Shown here piece after piece: positions 35,882-44,968 of a stretch of DNA of 46,125 nt. Within the stretch, counting starts at the first letter, position 1. Every line of letters begins with the position of its first letter. Origin of the DNA: Anoxybacteroides rupiense. Its GTDB lineage: Bacteria; Bacillota; Bacilli; Bacillales; Anoxybacillaceae. A program made the translations under genes and the position numbers. Under the pieces are notes generated by a model that had not been told where the DNA came from, searched no databases, and saw only the letters and a list, made by a program, of their open reading frames with translations. The stretch covers positions 155,640 through 201,764 of the forward strand of contig NZ_JACIDF010000007.1 in assembly GCF_014196195.1 (NCBI RefSeq). Direction: 5' to 3'.

Positions 35882-36846
35882 TGCAGCATCCGGATAAACT
35901 CGCACAGACTGGAGCAGCTTGGCGCTTGGAAATGAAAAAGCTGGGACCGCTCATCGGCTTTATCTTGTTGTGTATCGTGTTGTCGCTATTAAGCGATCAT
36001 TTCTTAACAGTAGACAATTGGCTGAATATTTTTCGTCAAGTATCCATTAATGCATTGATTGCTTTTGGAATGACGTTTGTCATTTTAACAGGCGGCATTG
36101 ATTTATCGGTTGGTTCTGTACTGGCGCTTTCCAGTGCGCTTGCTGCCGGTTTGATGGTAGACGGAGTCAATGGGACTGTTGCCATTGCCGTCGGGATTGC
36201 GGCTGGTCTCGTGATGGGGGCGCTGAATGGAATCATTATTACAAAAGGGCGTGTCGCGCCATTTATTGCGACATTGGCGACCATGACGGTGTTCCGCGGG
36301 GCGACGCTCGTTTATACGGAAGGGCGCCCGATTACCGGATTTTCGGATCAACTGTCGTTCCAAATGCTTGGCCGCGGTTATTTTCTAGGAATTCCGGTTC
36401 CGATTATTTTGATGCTTGTCATTTATGCGGCACTATATTTTGTGTTGAAAAAAACAACCTTCGGCCGCCATACGTATGCCGTTGGTGGAAATGAGGAGGC
36501 GACGCGCATATCAGGCATTCGCGTCGACCGCTTGAAAATTTGGATTTATTCGTTGACGGGCGGTTTATCAGCGCTTGCGGGACTTATTTTAACCTCGCGC
36601 CTCAACTCGGCGCAGCCAACCGCTGGAACATCGTACGAGCTCGATGCGATTGCTGCGGTGGTGCTCGGCGGTACAAGCCTATCGGGCGGCCGCGGTTGGA
36701 TTTTTGGAACGCTCATTGGCGCGCTGATTATTGGTGTGTTAAATAACGGTCTCAATCTCTTAAATGTCTCGTCGTTTTATCAGCAATTAATTAAAGGTGC
36801 TGTCATTCTTCTTGCGGTGATTTTAGACCGCCGCAAAGAAGTTTGA
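35881..36846 (+). CDS. rbsC: ribose ABC transporter permease
   Basis: 321 residues, about nine hydrophobic segments. Family stretches are [35 protein letters not shown] and [13 protein letters not shown]. It pairs with RbsA. The ATG overlaps the rbsA stop (TAATG). Confidence 0.95.
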   Translation: MQHPDKLAQTGAAWRLEMKKLGPLIGFILLCIVLSLLSDHFLTVDNWLNIFRQVSINALIAFGMTFVILTGGIDLSVGSVLALSSALAAGLMVDGVNGTVAIAVGIAAGLVMGALNGIIITKGRVAPFIATLATMTVFRGATLVYTEGRPITGFSDQLSFQMLGRGYFLGIPVPIILMLVIYAALYFVLKKTTFGRHTYAVGGNEEATRISGIRVDRLKIWIYSLTGGLSALAGLILTSRLNSAQPTAGTSYELDAIAAVVLGGTSLSGGRGWIFGTLIGALIIGVLNNGLNLLNVSSFYQQLIKGAVILLAVILDRRKEV

Positions 36847-36883
36847 TATAGATGAAATGAAAGAAAACAAAGGAGTGGGGGAA

Positions 36884-37819
36884 ATGATGAAAAAATTTTT
36901 CAGTATGCTGCTAGTGCTCCTCTTAGCGGTTGGGGTAGCAGCGGGCTGCTCTTTAGACAATGGCGATACAGGCAGCAAATCCGAGGATAAGAAAGAAGGC
37001 AAGCTAAAAGTTGGTTTATCGATTTCTACCTTAAACAACCCGTTTTTCGTGACGTTAAAGGAAGGAGCGGAAAAAGCGGCGAAAGAAGCCAATATCGAAT
37101 TAACGGTTGCGGATGCACAAAATGATTCGGCAAAGCAAATCAACGATATTGAAGATTTAATTCAACAAGGTGTCGATGTCCTTTTAATCAATCCGACCGA
37201 CTCCAGCGCGGTAACATCGGCTATTGAGTCGGCGAATCAAGCGAACATTCCGGTCATCACAGTCGACCGCAGCGCGGAAGGCGGCAAGGTGGCCTCACAT
37301 ATCGCTTCCGATAACGTAGCAGGCGGGAAAATGGCTGGAGAATTTTTAATTGAAAAATTAAAGGATGGCGGCAATATCGTTGAACTGGAAGGAATCCCTG
37401 GCTCATCAGCGGCTCGTGAACGCGGCGAAGGCTTCCATCAGGCCATTGACGGCGCTGCCAATATCAAAGTAATCGCGAAACAAGCGGCTGACTTTGATCG
37501 CGCCAAAGGATTATCCGTAATGGAAAACATTTTGCAAAGCCATAAAGATATCAAGGCCGTCTTTGCCCATAATGACGAAATGGCGCTTGGAGCGTTAGAA
37601 GCATTGGAAGCGCACGGCATGAAAGATGTATGGGTCGTCGGCTTTGACGCCACAGAAGATGCTGTGAAGGCCGTCCAAGATGGAAAAATGGCGGCGACGG
37701 TAGCGCAAAAGCCGGAAATGATTGGCGAACAAGCCGTACAAACAGCCCTCAAAGTATCGAAAGGCGAAAAAGTAGAATCCTTTATTCCGGTACCGCTAGA
37801 ACTAGTGAAAGGCGAATAA
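36884..37819 (+). CDS. rbsB: ribose-binding lipoprotein
   Basis: 311 residues from the ATG eight bases after AAAGGAG; the upstream frame is not supported. Lipoprotein signal with lipobox VAAG before Cys, then the periplasmic-binding-protein type 1 fold: [50 protein letters not shown] and [17 protein letters not shown]. Captures ribose outside the membrane for RbsAC. Last gene of the operon. Confidence 0.96.
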   Translation: MMKKFFSMLLVLLLAVGVAAGCSLDNGDTGSKSEDKKEGKLKVGLSISTLNNPFFVTLKEGAEKAAKEANIELTVADAQNDSAKQINDIEDLIQQGVDVLLINPTDSSAVTSAIESANQANIPVITVDRSAEGGKVASHIASDNVAGGKMAGEFLIEKLKDGGNIVELEGIPGSSAARERGEGFHQAIDGAANIKVIAKQAADFDRAKGLSVMENILQSHKDIKAVFAHNDEMALGALEALEAHGMKDVWVVGFDATEDAVKAVQDGKMAATVAQKPEMIGEQAVQTALKVSKGEKVESFIPVPLELVKGE

Positions 37820-37838
37820 TCACGTTGCAATCAATAGG

Positions 37839-37873
37839 GAGAGAGCGATCCATCGAAACGCTCTCTCTTTTTT
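37839..37873 (+). terminator. intrinsic terminator of the rbs operon
   Basis: GAGAGAGCG and CGCTCTCTC form a 9-bp stem with an 11-base loop, followed by six T. Confidence 0.92.
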
Positions 37874-38769
37874 GGACGTCTTGGTGTGCGCATACTAAGG
37901 ATGGTCAATGTGGAAAAAACACTAGCAACTGTCCGAATCTATACCTGTCAAGTCATCCATGTATTAGTGAGGCAAGATCCAATAGATTCGCTTGTTGTGT
38001 GGTCTGTGTACCGTATAAATATGAATAAACGATAGCTTGTAAAACCTGCAGTTGGAAGGCAAGTGGTTTTAATTATGTATTGGTATGACGAAGGTCAGAG
38101 CAATGTTATTTTCAGCTCCATGACTGTTCTGTAAGACGATGTAGCTTGACTTCTTTATTGCGATTGCGAAAAAAATTCAATAGGATACAATAATTTTTTG
38201 TTGATTTATGTCTAATAGTAGCTTTTATGGGTACAATCATGACATCACTTTCCATAAATATAAGTCGTTCCGCGCTTTATTCAAGCGGAATGGCATTGTC
38301 TGTACTTTTCTATTGCAAAATATAATGACAGAGGATATTTATCATAAAACATTTATATCATCATCCATCAATTTGAGATTGGTTTAAATCTTCAATAATT
38401 TTTTAATAGCTCTGGGTATATACTTATACTCATTGTTCCGTTAAAGTTATATAACTCAATGACAATTTTTTTATGATCTTTTTTATTTTTTCTTAATATA
38501 ATTATTTCCCTGAGATCACTATATATTTCAACAACATTATTTTTTATAATTAACAGTAAATTTTTAGTAAATTTCTTTTTTATTCAATTCAGACATCCCT
38601 TAAATTAGTTTTAGTGAAATGATTTAAATTAATAAAATCAAGATATGTTCCAATTCTCAAGTAGATAGATATCTAAGTATAATAGCCTGAGGGAAGAGCA
38701 AATTGTATGTCTTGGGAATAGAGGACCTAGCCCAAAGATGTTCTTTCATTCCTATTTTCGTATGAATTA
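37874..38769. other. AT-rich intergenic region, no gene seen
   Basis: About 900 bases, markedly richer in A and T than the genes to the left. No frame has a ribosome site plus recognisable protein pattern. It marks the start of the accessory island. A TTCCGC/GCGGAA hairpin lies near 38271-38293, and a short stretch at 37975-38020 resembles the 3' end of the IS630 remnant, too weak to call. Confidence 0.5.
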
Positions 38770-39790
38770 TACCCTGCAATAGACCACACAAACGGTCGAT
38801 TGTGTGGTCTGGATTCTGGTTGATTCTCTGAATAAAGGTTTAAGCATTCTTTTTGATTTCCTGCACAGTCAAATAGAATACATTGTAAATCACGTCTGAT
38901 TTTAGATTTCCATACCCCTTCAATCCAATTCAGTTGAGGGCCATATGGTGGCAAAAAGACGAGCTCTAACCGATCTTCGTGTTCTTTTTAAAATGGCTGA
39001 GTGAGTTAGGCATGATGAATTCGAGCGTTATCTAAAATCATCGCCATTTTGCCTGTAGGATAGCGCTCTAACACAAATGGAAGAAATGTTTCTGCATCAT
39101 AGCGTTCTTCTTCGATGCAAAACACATTCCTGTTTCGTAGTTCAACGTGCCAATCAACTTCCTCCCTTGATGTGTTCCAAACGTCGGAATGATCCGTTGC
39201 TTTTTTTTTGACAAACCATGTTTTTGGAATCGATTGGTAATCCCGAACATCGATTCATCTTGAAAAAGGACATATGCGATTTTCCCATCTAACAGTTTTT
39301 TTACTTCTGAGAAGGCGACTTCGGCGAATTCTTTTTGTTTTTCTTCATCGACATTGACTAGTGGATATGTCGGTTTTGGATAACTTAATCCTAACTAATG
39401 CAGAATTTTACTGGTTCCACGAAGAGTATACCTTGGTCCCCACTTTGGTTGAATGAGTTCAGCGTCATCACAAGCGTCCAATGATATTTCGCTTCGAATC
39501 CAGCCTCTACTGGAAGCTGATGTTCCATGATCGAAGTCAGCTCTTTTTCCTATTCAGGGCTCAATCGACGTGGGGTGCCAGGCGAGTATTTCATCTCCAG
39601 TCCGTCAAGACCGCGCTAGGTGTAGGTATGGATATAGTTGTAGGTGTTTTTCTTGAATCGACCAATAGTCGTTGCGATTTCTCTTTTTTGTATCCCTGCA
39701 AATGAAGATAAATCGCCTGGTAGCGTTCATATGCTCGTTTACTTTTCGCTTTCGTTTTTGTGGTTCGACATTCCACTCTTTCCCGTTCTC
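38770..39790 (-). pseudogene. decayed IS630-family transposase
   Basis: Read on the minus strand through several frames, this gives an IS630-type transposase. The helix-turn-helix part (ERYQAIYLHLQGYKK, then REIATTIGRF in another frame) is near 39700, followed by FQDESMFGITNRFQKHGLSKK, QRIIPTFGTHQGRKLIGTL, ERYPTGKMAMILDNARIHHA, and VFLPPYGPQLNWIEGVWK with the final Glu. Frameshifts near 39690 and 39117 and stops near 39614 and 39008 break it. The C-terminus (FIQRINQNPD) runs to about 38790. The element is dead; its ends were not found. Confidence 0.85.
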
Positions 39791-39866
39791 TATTTTCTCT
39801 CTTTAATTCGCCATAGAACGGGAGAAAATCTTTATTTCAACTTATATAGTTAATACATGGAGAGAA

Positions 39867-41108
39867 TTATTGTGATTCTGTATTCGCAATGGATTTCATA
39901 CTTACAGACCAGTTTGCTCTCTTAAGATCTGTATTCAAAGCAACGATTGTTGATATAGCGATTATTATAGAGCCCCCAATAAATACATAGTTAGAATTTA
40001 TCTTTGCAATTGATCCTGCAATAAGAACGCTAACAGGGGCTAGGAGAGTAGATATTAGCCTAGAAGCGCCTATGACTCTCCCTAATTTTTTCTCTGGGAC
40101 ACTAGATTGAAATAATAAATAAATTAGTCTCGAATTTAGTCCTACACTAAACATTAGTGCAAAGACGACTATACCGGAAGAAATCCAATTATTTTGGAAA
40201 GGGAACAGGAATAATGCTATAGAAGTTGTTAGTGATGATATTAATAGCATTTTACCTGAGTTAAAAATCGCCTGAATCTTTGAGAATATTGCTCCACTAG
40301 TAATCCCTCCTAATGCTGACATTGTCATAACCAAGCCAATTTCAAAGCTCTTCAGATCTATAACTTCCTTTAGGTGAAACACAATCATTAGGACAGATCC
40401 ACTTAATCCAAAGTTAACAAACAGGTTCCAAATTAATATTAATTTGAACAAAGGATTTTTTAGTGTATAGTGCAACCCTTGAACACTTGAAAACCATAGT
40501 TGCTTAGGGGAGGAAATATTATTGTTTAGTTCTGTCCTTTGTGATTTAATTAAGGATAATGTAGATAACAATAGGATAAAAGTCGAAAAATTGATCCATA
40601 ATGAATTAAATAATCCTATTGTAGAAATTAATAATCCAGATATAGCTGGACCTATAGCTTCTGCTGTAGAAATTGCCATTTGCATGATACCATTGGCTTG
40701 AGGCAAATGTTCTTTTTCAACTAGCTGGGGAATAATCGATGTATCAGCAATCCTATATATGGCGATACAAATATCCAGAGCGAACGCAACTAAGAAAATA
40801 ATTACCATGTTAAAAAATTTGAAGGAAGCAGATATAGGAAGAAAACTAATGAATAGGGCTTGTAGAGCAGATATAAACATTAATAGCTTCCTTCTGTTTA
40901 TACTATCTACAATTGCTCCACCAAAGAAACCAACCAAAAATTCAGCAAAAAAACCCAATGCGTACATCGATCCCATAAGTAGGGAGGAGCCTGTTGCATG
41001 TAAAACCAGCAAGGGAAGGGCTAGGTCATAGAGGGTTTCTGCTATTTTATGTATAAAATGACTCGAAATTATGAAGAGAAATGCTTTATTTTTGTATATG
41101 TTCTTCAT
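39867..41108 (-). CDS. MFS exporter of the cupin cassette
   Basis: 413 residues and about twelve hydrophobic helices, of the MFS type found among macrolide and siderophore efflux proteins. Features are the N-terminal LYDLALPLLVLHATGSSLLMG, FFGGAIVDSINRRKLLMF (loop 2-3 with basic residues) and VPEKKLGRVIGASRLIS. Start at 41108 (MKNIYKNKAF) because AAAGGAAG lies nine bases away; the ATG at 41117 is too close. Base composition is AT-rich like the three cassette genes upstream. It probably exports their product. A hairpin terminator separates it from them. Confidence 0.82.
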   Translation of the reverse strand: MKNIYKNKAFLFIISSHFIHKIAETLYDLALPLLVLHATGSSLLMGSMYALGFFAEFLVGFFGGAIVDSINRRKLLMFISALQALFISFLPISASFKFFNMVIIFLVAFALDICIAIYRIADTSIIPQLVEKEHLPQANGIMQMAISTAEAIGPAISGLLISTIGLFNSLWINFSTFILLLSTLSLIKSQRTELNNNISSPKQLWFSSVQGLHYTLKNPLFKLILIWNLFVNFGLSGSVLMIVFHLKEVIDLKSFEIGLVMTMSALGGITSGAIFSKIQAIFNSGKMLLISSLTTSIALFLFPFQNNWISSGIVVFALMFSVGLNSRLIYLLFQSSVPEKKLGRVIGASRLISTLLAPVSVLIAGSIAKINSNYVFIGGSIIIAISTIVALNTDLKRANWSVSMKSIANTESQ

Positions 41109-41140
41109 ATATGACATCTTCCTTTAAATGATATAGTAAA

Positions 41141-41184
41141 ATCGGAAAACCCTCTATGATATAAGGGATAGAGGATTTTCCGAT
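41141..41184 (-). terminator. terminator or attenuator between the 83-aa gene and the exporter
   Basis: A 17-bp stem (41184-41168 with 41157-41141, one G-U pair in RNA) and ten-base loop are followed on the minus strand by TTTACTATAT. Since the exporter gene follows 24 bases later with no obvious promoter, it probably lets through part of the transcription and keeps exporter levels below those of the small protein. Confidence 0.75.
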
Positions 41185-41226
41185 CTTGGTGTGTAATGTG
41201 GTGGTAGTATTTGTAAACTTTCTCTC

Positions 41227-41478
41227 CTACTCAATTTCAATCTCAAACTTCTCTTTTAAGGCTTCCAAAGCTTCTCCTACAGATCCGGTTGTTGAAATAT
41301 CGGAGCCAATTACCTGAGCGATTTTTCCTAAAAAAGTGGCAGAAGCTTTTTCTAGGTGAGGAGTAACACAATTAATGAAGGCAATTAACCCCTCACGCTC
41401 TAGTGGATCGGTCGTTTGATTCACTAACTCTTGTAATTCTTCCAAGGAAGAATGTACTTTTTCAATTAAAGCCATCAT
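41227..41478 (-). CDS. 83-residue protein of unknown function in the cupin cassette
   Basis: Not recognised. Mostly helical pattern: charged amphipathic N-terminus (LIEKVHSSLEELQELV), a middle with one Cys (LIAFINCVTPHLEKAS), a small-residue stretch (IGSDISTTGSVGEAL), then LEALKEKFEIEIE ending in alternating Glu/Ile. The ribosome site AAAGGAGGTGA is nearly full anti-16S complement, the strongest in the cassette, predicting high expression; ATG codons at 41478 and 41475 are both possible. It could be a precursor peptide, a carrier-like protein or an immunity protein. No signal peptide or membrane helix. Confidence 0.75.
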   Translation of the reverse strand: MMALIEKVHSSLEELQELVNQTTDPLEREGLIAFINCVTPHLEKASATFLGKIAQVIGSDISTTGSVGEALEALKEKFEIEIE

Positions 41479-41501
41479 TGCTCACCTCCTTTCAATAAAG
41501 A

Positions 41502-42125
41502 TTAGCTACGTTTTTTTATTGTAATCCTATTTTTTACTCCTTCCATATAGAGATCAAAGGATTGCTTGTACTCCCCTCCTTCCCTTAAAATTCGTTGTTC
41601 TCTTTGAAGAATTACTTGAAGGGTCCTATTAGGCAAAGGGAGTTCGTTTATTTGTACAATAGGGAAGTTTTCCAGTTCAGTGTCGCTTGGTACGATTAAT
41701 CTATCATTACCTATGCTATATTCTGTATTAACATTAGTCGAAAACCAAATAGGTTCTGATCGTACGGTAATGTTTTTAATATTGGTAAACAATTTAGCTA
41801 TTCCTCTCTCAATATAAAGATGTTTTGTAGGATCTGGCTTGAACTTTAACTCTACTTTTTTGTGTAAGGTAGGGGATCCCTTACGGCAATCCACAAATAA
41901 ACCCGTAATTTCTTGATTGGGATCCCCGAAAAAAGTAAAACGATCAATTTGTCCCACCTGTATTATAAAGTGGTCTGTGGAATTAATAGAGAAATAAATC
42001 ATATCACTGATTAATGGACCAGAGTTAGCAACAAGTGTGAAACTTTCCTGACCAGTTTGGACATAATAGTTCTTACACCAAAAAACACCATTTATATCAC
42101 TTGAATCCATAATTTTAAGTTCCAT
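41502..42125 (-). CDS. RmlC-like cupin protein, diverged paralogue (copy 2)
   Basis: 207 residues with an RmlC (dTDP-sugar 3,5-epimerase)-like jelly roll: GQIDRFTFFGDPNQEITGLF, VDCRKGSPTLHKKVEL, LYIERGIAKLF. About half of the residues over a 110-residue core match the upstream copy, by eye. The GIAHGF-type motif of epimerases reads GIAKLF, so its His is lost, and the region of the catalytic His reads FIIQVGQ. It may be non-catalytic, perhaps a partner of copy 1. AGAGGTGA precedes the ATG. Only 23 bases separate it from the small gene downstream. Confidence 0.75.
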   Translation of the reverse strand: MELKIMDSSDINGVFWCKNYYVQTGQESFTLVANSGPLISDMIYFSINSTDHFIIQVGQIDRFTFFGDPNQEITGLFVDCRKGSPTLHKKVELKFKPDPTKHLYIERGIAKLFTNIKNITVRSEPIWFSTNVNTEYSIGNDRLIVPSDTELENFPIVQINELPLPNRTLQVILQREQRILREGGEYKQSFDLYMEGVKNRITIKKRS

Positions 42126-42132
42126 AATATTT

Positions 42133-42780
42133 TCACCTCTGTTCCTGGACTTTGGGTTTTAAATTTACGTAACGTTTCTCTCCATTAATTGTAATAGGAA
42201 CTCTATTTGGATAATGTTGTAATTCGATCATTGTAAGATGTTGGAGTTCAAGAACAAACTCATATGCTTTTCTTGGTATAGGAAATTCATTTGTGGTAAC
42301 CACAGGAAATCTATCCAATGGTGTATCACGTTTAACATTTATTACATCATTAGCTATGTTGTAATCCTTGTTACCAATAGACATGTACCATATTGGTTCA
42401 TCACGAGTTAAAATATTTTCTAAACCATCAAAAGTATGGGCAATTCCCCTATCAATGTATAGTTTTTTTGAGGGATCTGGGTAAAACTCTAATACTACTT
42501 GTTTGTGGAGAGTAGGAGAATCTTTTCTACAATCAACAAAGTAACCGGTAATCCTTTGGTTTGGTTCTCCAAAAAAAGTTAGCCGATCCACCTGTCCAAC
42601 ATGTATACCATAGTGAAGGTAATAGAAATTAGGGCTATGAGTTACGAGATCTGTTATCCCAGGTCCTGAGCTAGCAATAACATTATAAATTCCATTGTCT
42701 GTAGATGTTGTATACAAATTGGTTTCAAAGTGTAAGCCTTCGATCTCGGTCATTTGGATTATAGGATCATTACCTTTCAA
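42133..42780 (-). CDS. RmlC-like cupin protein (copy 1)
   Basis: 215 residues from a TTG (MKGNDPIIQM) nine bases after GGGGG; a TTG at 42789 abuts that site and is less likely. RmlC-like core: YYLHYGIHVGQVDRLTFFG, VDCRKDSPTLHKQVVL, LYIDRGIAHTFDGLENI. It keeps GIAH and a His-rich stretch near the family active site, so it may be the active member of the pair. No rmlA, rmlB or rmlD gene is near, so ordinary rhamnose synthesis is unlikely. First gene of the cassette. Confidence 0.75.
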   Translation of the reverse strand: MKGNDPIIQMTEIEGLHFETNLYTTSTDNGIYNVIASSGPGITDLVTHSPNFYYLHYGIHVGQVDRLTFFGEPNQRITGYFVDCRKDSPTLHKQVVLEFYPDPSKKLYIDRGIAHTFDGLENILTRDEPIWYMSIGNKDYNIANDVINVKRDTPLDRFPVVTTNEFPIPRKAYEFVLELQHLTMIELQHYPNRVPITINGEKRYVNLKPKVQEQR

Positions 42781-42811
42781 ATATATCAACCCCCAACATT
42801 TATTTACTTTT

Positions 42812-42817
42812 ATTATA
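42812..42817 (-). promoter_or_regulatory. possible -10 box of the cupin cassette
   Basis: TATAAT on the minus strand, about 30 bases before the copy 1 start. No good -35 at 17 bases was found; the region between the IS end and the gene is almost pure A and T. Confidence 0.35.
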
Positions 42818-42897
42818 ATTTCTACAATAAATTCAAAAACCCTTCTATAATTTAATAAATTTTTATTCTATTCATTTTATTGTTAATATTGATGATG

Positions 42898-43908
42898 GTG
42901 TTGCAAAACTAGAGTAAAAACTCGAAATTATGCATAAGGATGCAACATAACACATGCAGTAAATATCGATGAAATCCATACCATCGGGGTTGCTCCACCC
43001 CATTACTCTTTAGCTCGTTAAATACCCGTTCAATCTCGCGGCGAAGCCCAAACAGCCATTGGCCAAACCTCGTTTTCAAAAAGACAGGAAGAACCCGGCC
43101 ATAGGCATCTTTTCGTTCCTTGCTATTGCGGCGGTTGATGGGGGAAATGAATAAGATTCCTGCTTGCTCAGCAGTTTGTCGAACCTTTTCGCTGTCATAC
43201 GCGGCATCCCCTAACACGAACTCCATCTCCCATTGCCCCAAAGAAGCAAGCAACTCTGGTGCCACTGCCGCATCATTCCGGTTCGCTGTGGTCAACACGT
43301 GAGATAAGATGATTCCCTCGGTAGTGGTACAGAGATGGAGTTTATATCCTTTAAACCAGTGGAGTGGTATCGGGTGGACACTCCCCACTTTGCCTGTGAA
43401 TCGTAAAGACTGCTTCGAAGGGCCGTGCTGTCGATCAGCACGATTTGGGGATACCGTACTTCTAGATCTTGGAGCAGCTGTGCGTGAAAAACAGGAAATC
43501 CCTGTTCCCGAAACCACTTTGCCGCACGGGAAAACGTAGACAGATGTGGAACTTCACTAAGCCCGCAAGCCCGCTGAAAACAGCGAAAACGCTGCAGAAT
43601 GCGTACTAATTTTCGCAAGGAATCAATGGAAAAATAGGTTTTCAAAAAGAAACATTTCAATAAAGATTTTTTCGACACCGGCGGTCTTCCTGTCACATAC
43701 GGTGTCTCCGGCAACGAGAGAGAGTCAATATATCGAAATAAGGATGCTAAAAGTGGATCCATTTCATAAGACCATGCATGTTCGTTGTTTAAATTGGAAA
43801 TCATGATCGTGTCCACCCCTTGGTAGTTGGTTTTGGTCACTGTATATGATTTCCAAGGTGGTGGATTTTTTATGTGCATTTATGCATCCATTATGCGTTT
43901 TGCAACAC
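42898..43908 (-). mobile_element. IS4/IS5-type insertion sequence, about 1.01 kb
   Basis: Terminal inverted repeats GTGTTGCAAAAC (42898-42909) and GTTTTGCAACAC (43897-43908) enclose one transposase region on the minus strand. No clear target duplication was seen. It lies 109 bases before the first cassette gene. Confidence 0.8.
42909..43804 (-). pseudogene. DDE transposase split by a frameshift
   Basis: The start MISNLNNEHAW follows AAGGGGTGG. Frame A encodes the N-terminal part to QIVLIDSTALRSSLYDSQAKWG (first Asp); frame B continues WFKGYKLHLC, FVLGDAAYDSEKV (second Asp) and IERVFNELKSNG (Glu), so a DDE triad is complete across both. The switch lies near 43349-43367. A tandem CCACT duplication there explains the shift: removing one copy restores YHWFKGYK. 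A T-TTA-AAG slippery heptamer adjoins it, so programmed -1 frameshifting is an alternative. Confidence 0.8.
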
Positions 43909-43918
43909 GTTCATTGAT

Positions 43919-43958
43919 ATATGAATGCAATATAATGATCATTATGTTGCATTCATAT
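43919..43958. repeat. 40-bp near-perfect palindrome
   Basis: Arms of 20 bases starting ATATGAATGCAA meet at a central GATC; only one position per arm deviates, and it can pair as G-U in RNA. It lies directly outside the IS right end. Confidence 0.7.
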
Positions 43959-43975
43959 GACCTCCTTATGTGAGT

Positions 43976-44009
43976 CCCCATCTCTTGTTCTGCAAGGGGT
44001 GGGGTTTTT
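43976..44009 (+). terminator. intrinsic terminator with no gene upstream
   Basis: CCCCATCTCTTG and CAAGGGGTGGGG form a 12-bp stem with G-U pairs, followed by five T. No plus-strand gene precedes it, so its original gene was lost or it ends a non-coding transcript. Confidence 0.65.
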
Positions 44010-44032
44010 CATGGACAGGTTCTTATTTTTAA

Positions 44033-44150
44033 CTTGGGAAATCATGATGGTGTCCCCCTTTTGAAGGTTAATTTTTGGTCATTGTATATAGTTTCTAAGG
44101 TGGTGGGTTTTTGGCGTCCTTTATGTATTAATTATGCGTTTTGTAAGATG
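44033..44150. repeat. degraded second copy of the IS right end
   Basis: About 118 bases align along their length with 43793-43910 of the IS: GGAAATCATGAT, GGTGTCC, TTTGGTCA, TGTATAT, AAGGTGGTGG and ATTATGCGTTTTG occur in the same order. The rest of that copy is absent. Confidence 0.75.
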
Positions 44151-44287
44151 TTCTACCATAGTGTAACCTTCAATTAGCATTAGAAAGAAGATATTAATTT
44201 TATTGGGATTATTGAGAATAAATTGATAAATTCACTAAGAAATCTTTCCTGTCTTCGTCATGATTGAAACATGAGATTCATGAAACC

Positions 44288-44317
44288 TTTACAAAGCCTT
44301 CACGCTCCGGTTATACT
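44288..44317 (+). promoter_or_regulatory. sigma-A promoter before the broken gene at 44375
   Basis: TTTACA, 18 bases, TATACT, five of six at each box. Confidence 0.6.
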
Positions 44318-44374
44318 GGTGTGCTATACTGTTCTGCGCATGAATAGTTTGGTGTGTTGAAAGGAGTCCCGAAC

Positions 44375-44871
44375 ATGGACGACCAGCTTGCATCGGTGCC
44401 TTTCCTAGAGAAACGCACAAACCATTGACCGTTTTCAATGAACGTCTGATTGAAGTAATGACAGAACTAGTTAAGAAATTTTATATGAAAATTGATGACA
44501 AGAACCAGGGAATTCGGGACATGTTGCCAAAAATTTGTCAAGAAGCCCGGTTGTTACCGGCTCCCTCATCATCTTCGTATGTAATGATGGATATGAATGC
44601 TACTTAGTTTCTTACAAATGGCGAGCGTGTAACATCGATTGTGGATACACAAGGTTATGTCATTGGTCCGCGTGAATTGGAATTGATCGCTTTTGAATAT
44701 ATTTTTAATGATAACGCGGCTCAAATGTTCAAAAAGGGATATACAAGCAGTTTAGAATTTCCGGATTTATCAAAGGTACGGCCTGTTTATCGCCATTTTT
44801 TGCGCCTTTTGGAAGTACAAGGATCCAAGCCGATTGATGAGTGGATGAATCATCCTGTTTTGTTCCGATGA
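44375..44871 (+). pseudogene. broken gene of unknown function
   Basis: Starts with ATG behind AAAGGAGTCCC (MDDQLASVPFLEKRTN). A frameshift near 44420 moves to the frame TVFNERLIEVMTELVKKFY, and a TAG at 44605 interrupts it before TSIVDTQGYVIGPRELELI and the end VQGSKPIDEWMNHPVLFR. About 165 residues originally. Not recognised; the intact promoter suggests recent decay. Confidence 0.6.
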
Positions 44872-44896
44872 CTTTGGTCAGGAGGTTATCTTACCT

Positions 44897-44968
44897 TGGA
44901 ATCTACAGATTTTGAGAGCAGACTGTTTGCTTCTATCCAGCTATCGCATCCGATTAATGTAAATTAGC
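44897..44968 (+). pseudogene. gene start cut off by a transposon end
   Basis: TTG behind AGGAGG (44881) opens MESTDFESRLFASIQLSHP and then runs into the repeat TTAGCACATTATTTC, which supplies the stop. The remainder of the gene is missing. It is close behind the broken gene at 44375, so both were probably one operon. Confidence 0.5.

Noticed and set aside
37995-38005. TTGTGTGGTCT, also present at 38802-38812 in the IS630 remnant
   Set aside because: The flanks match only loosely; it may be a second decayed IS end, but an 11-base match is too little to call.
38783-38812. AGACCACACAA/TTGTGTGGTCT hairpin as a terminator
   Set aside because: It lies in what was transposase coding sequence and has no T-run.
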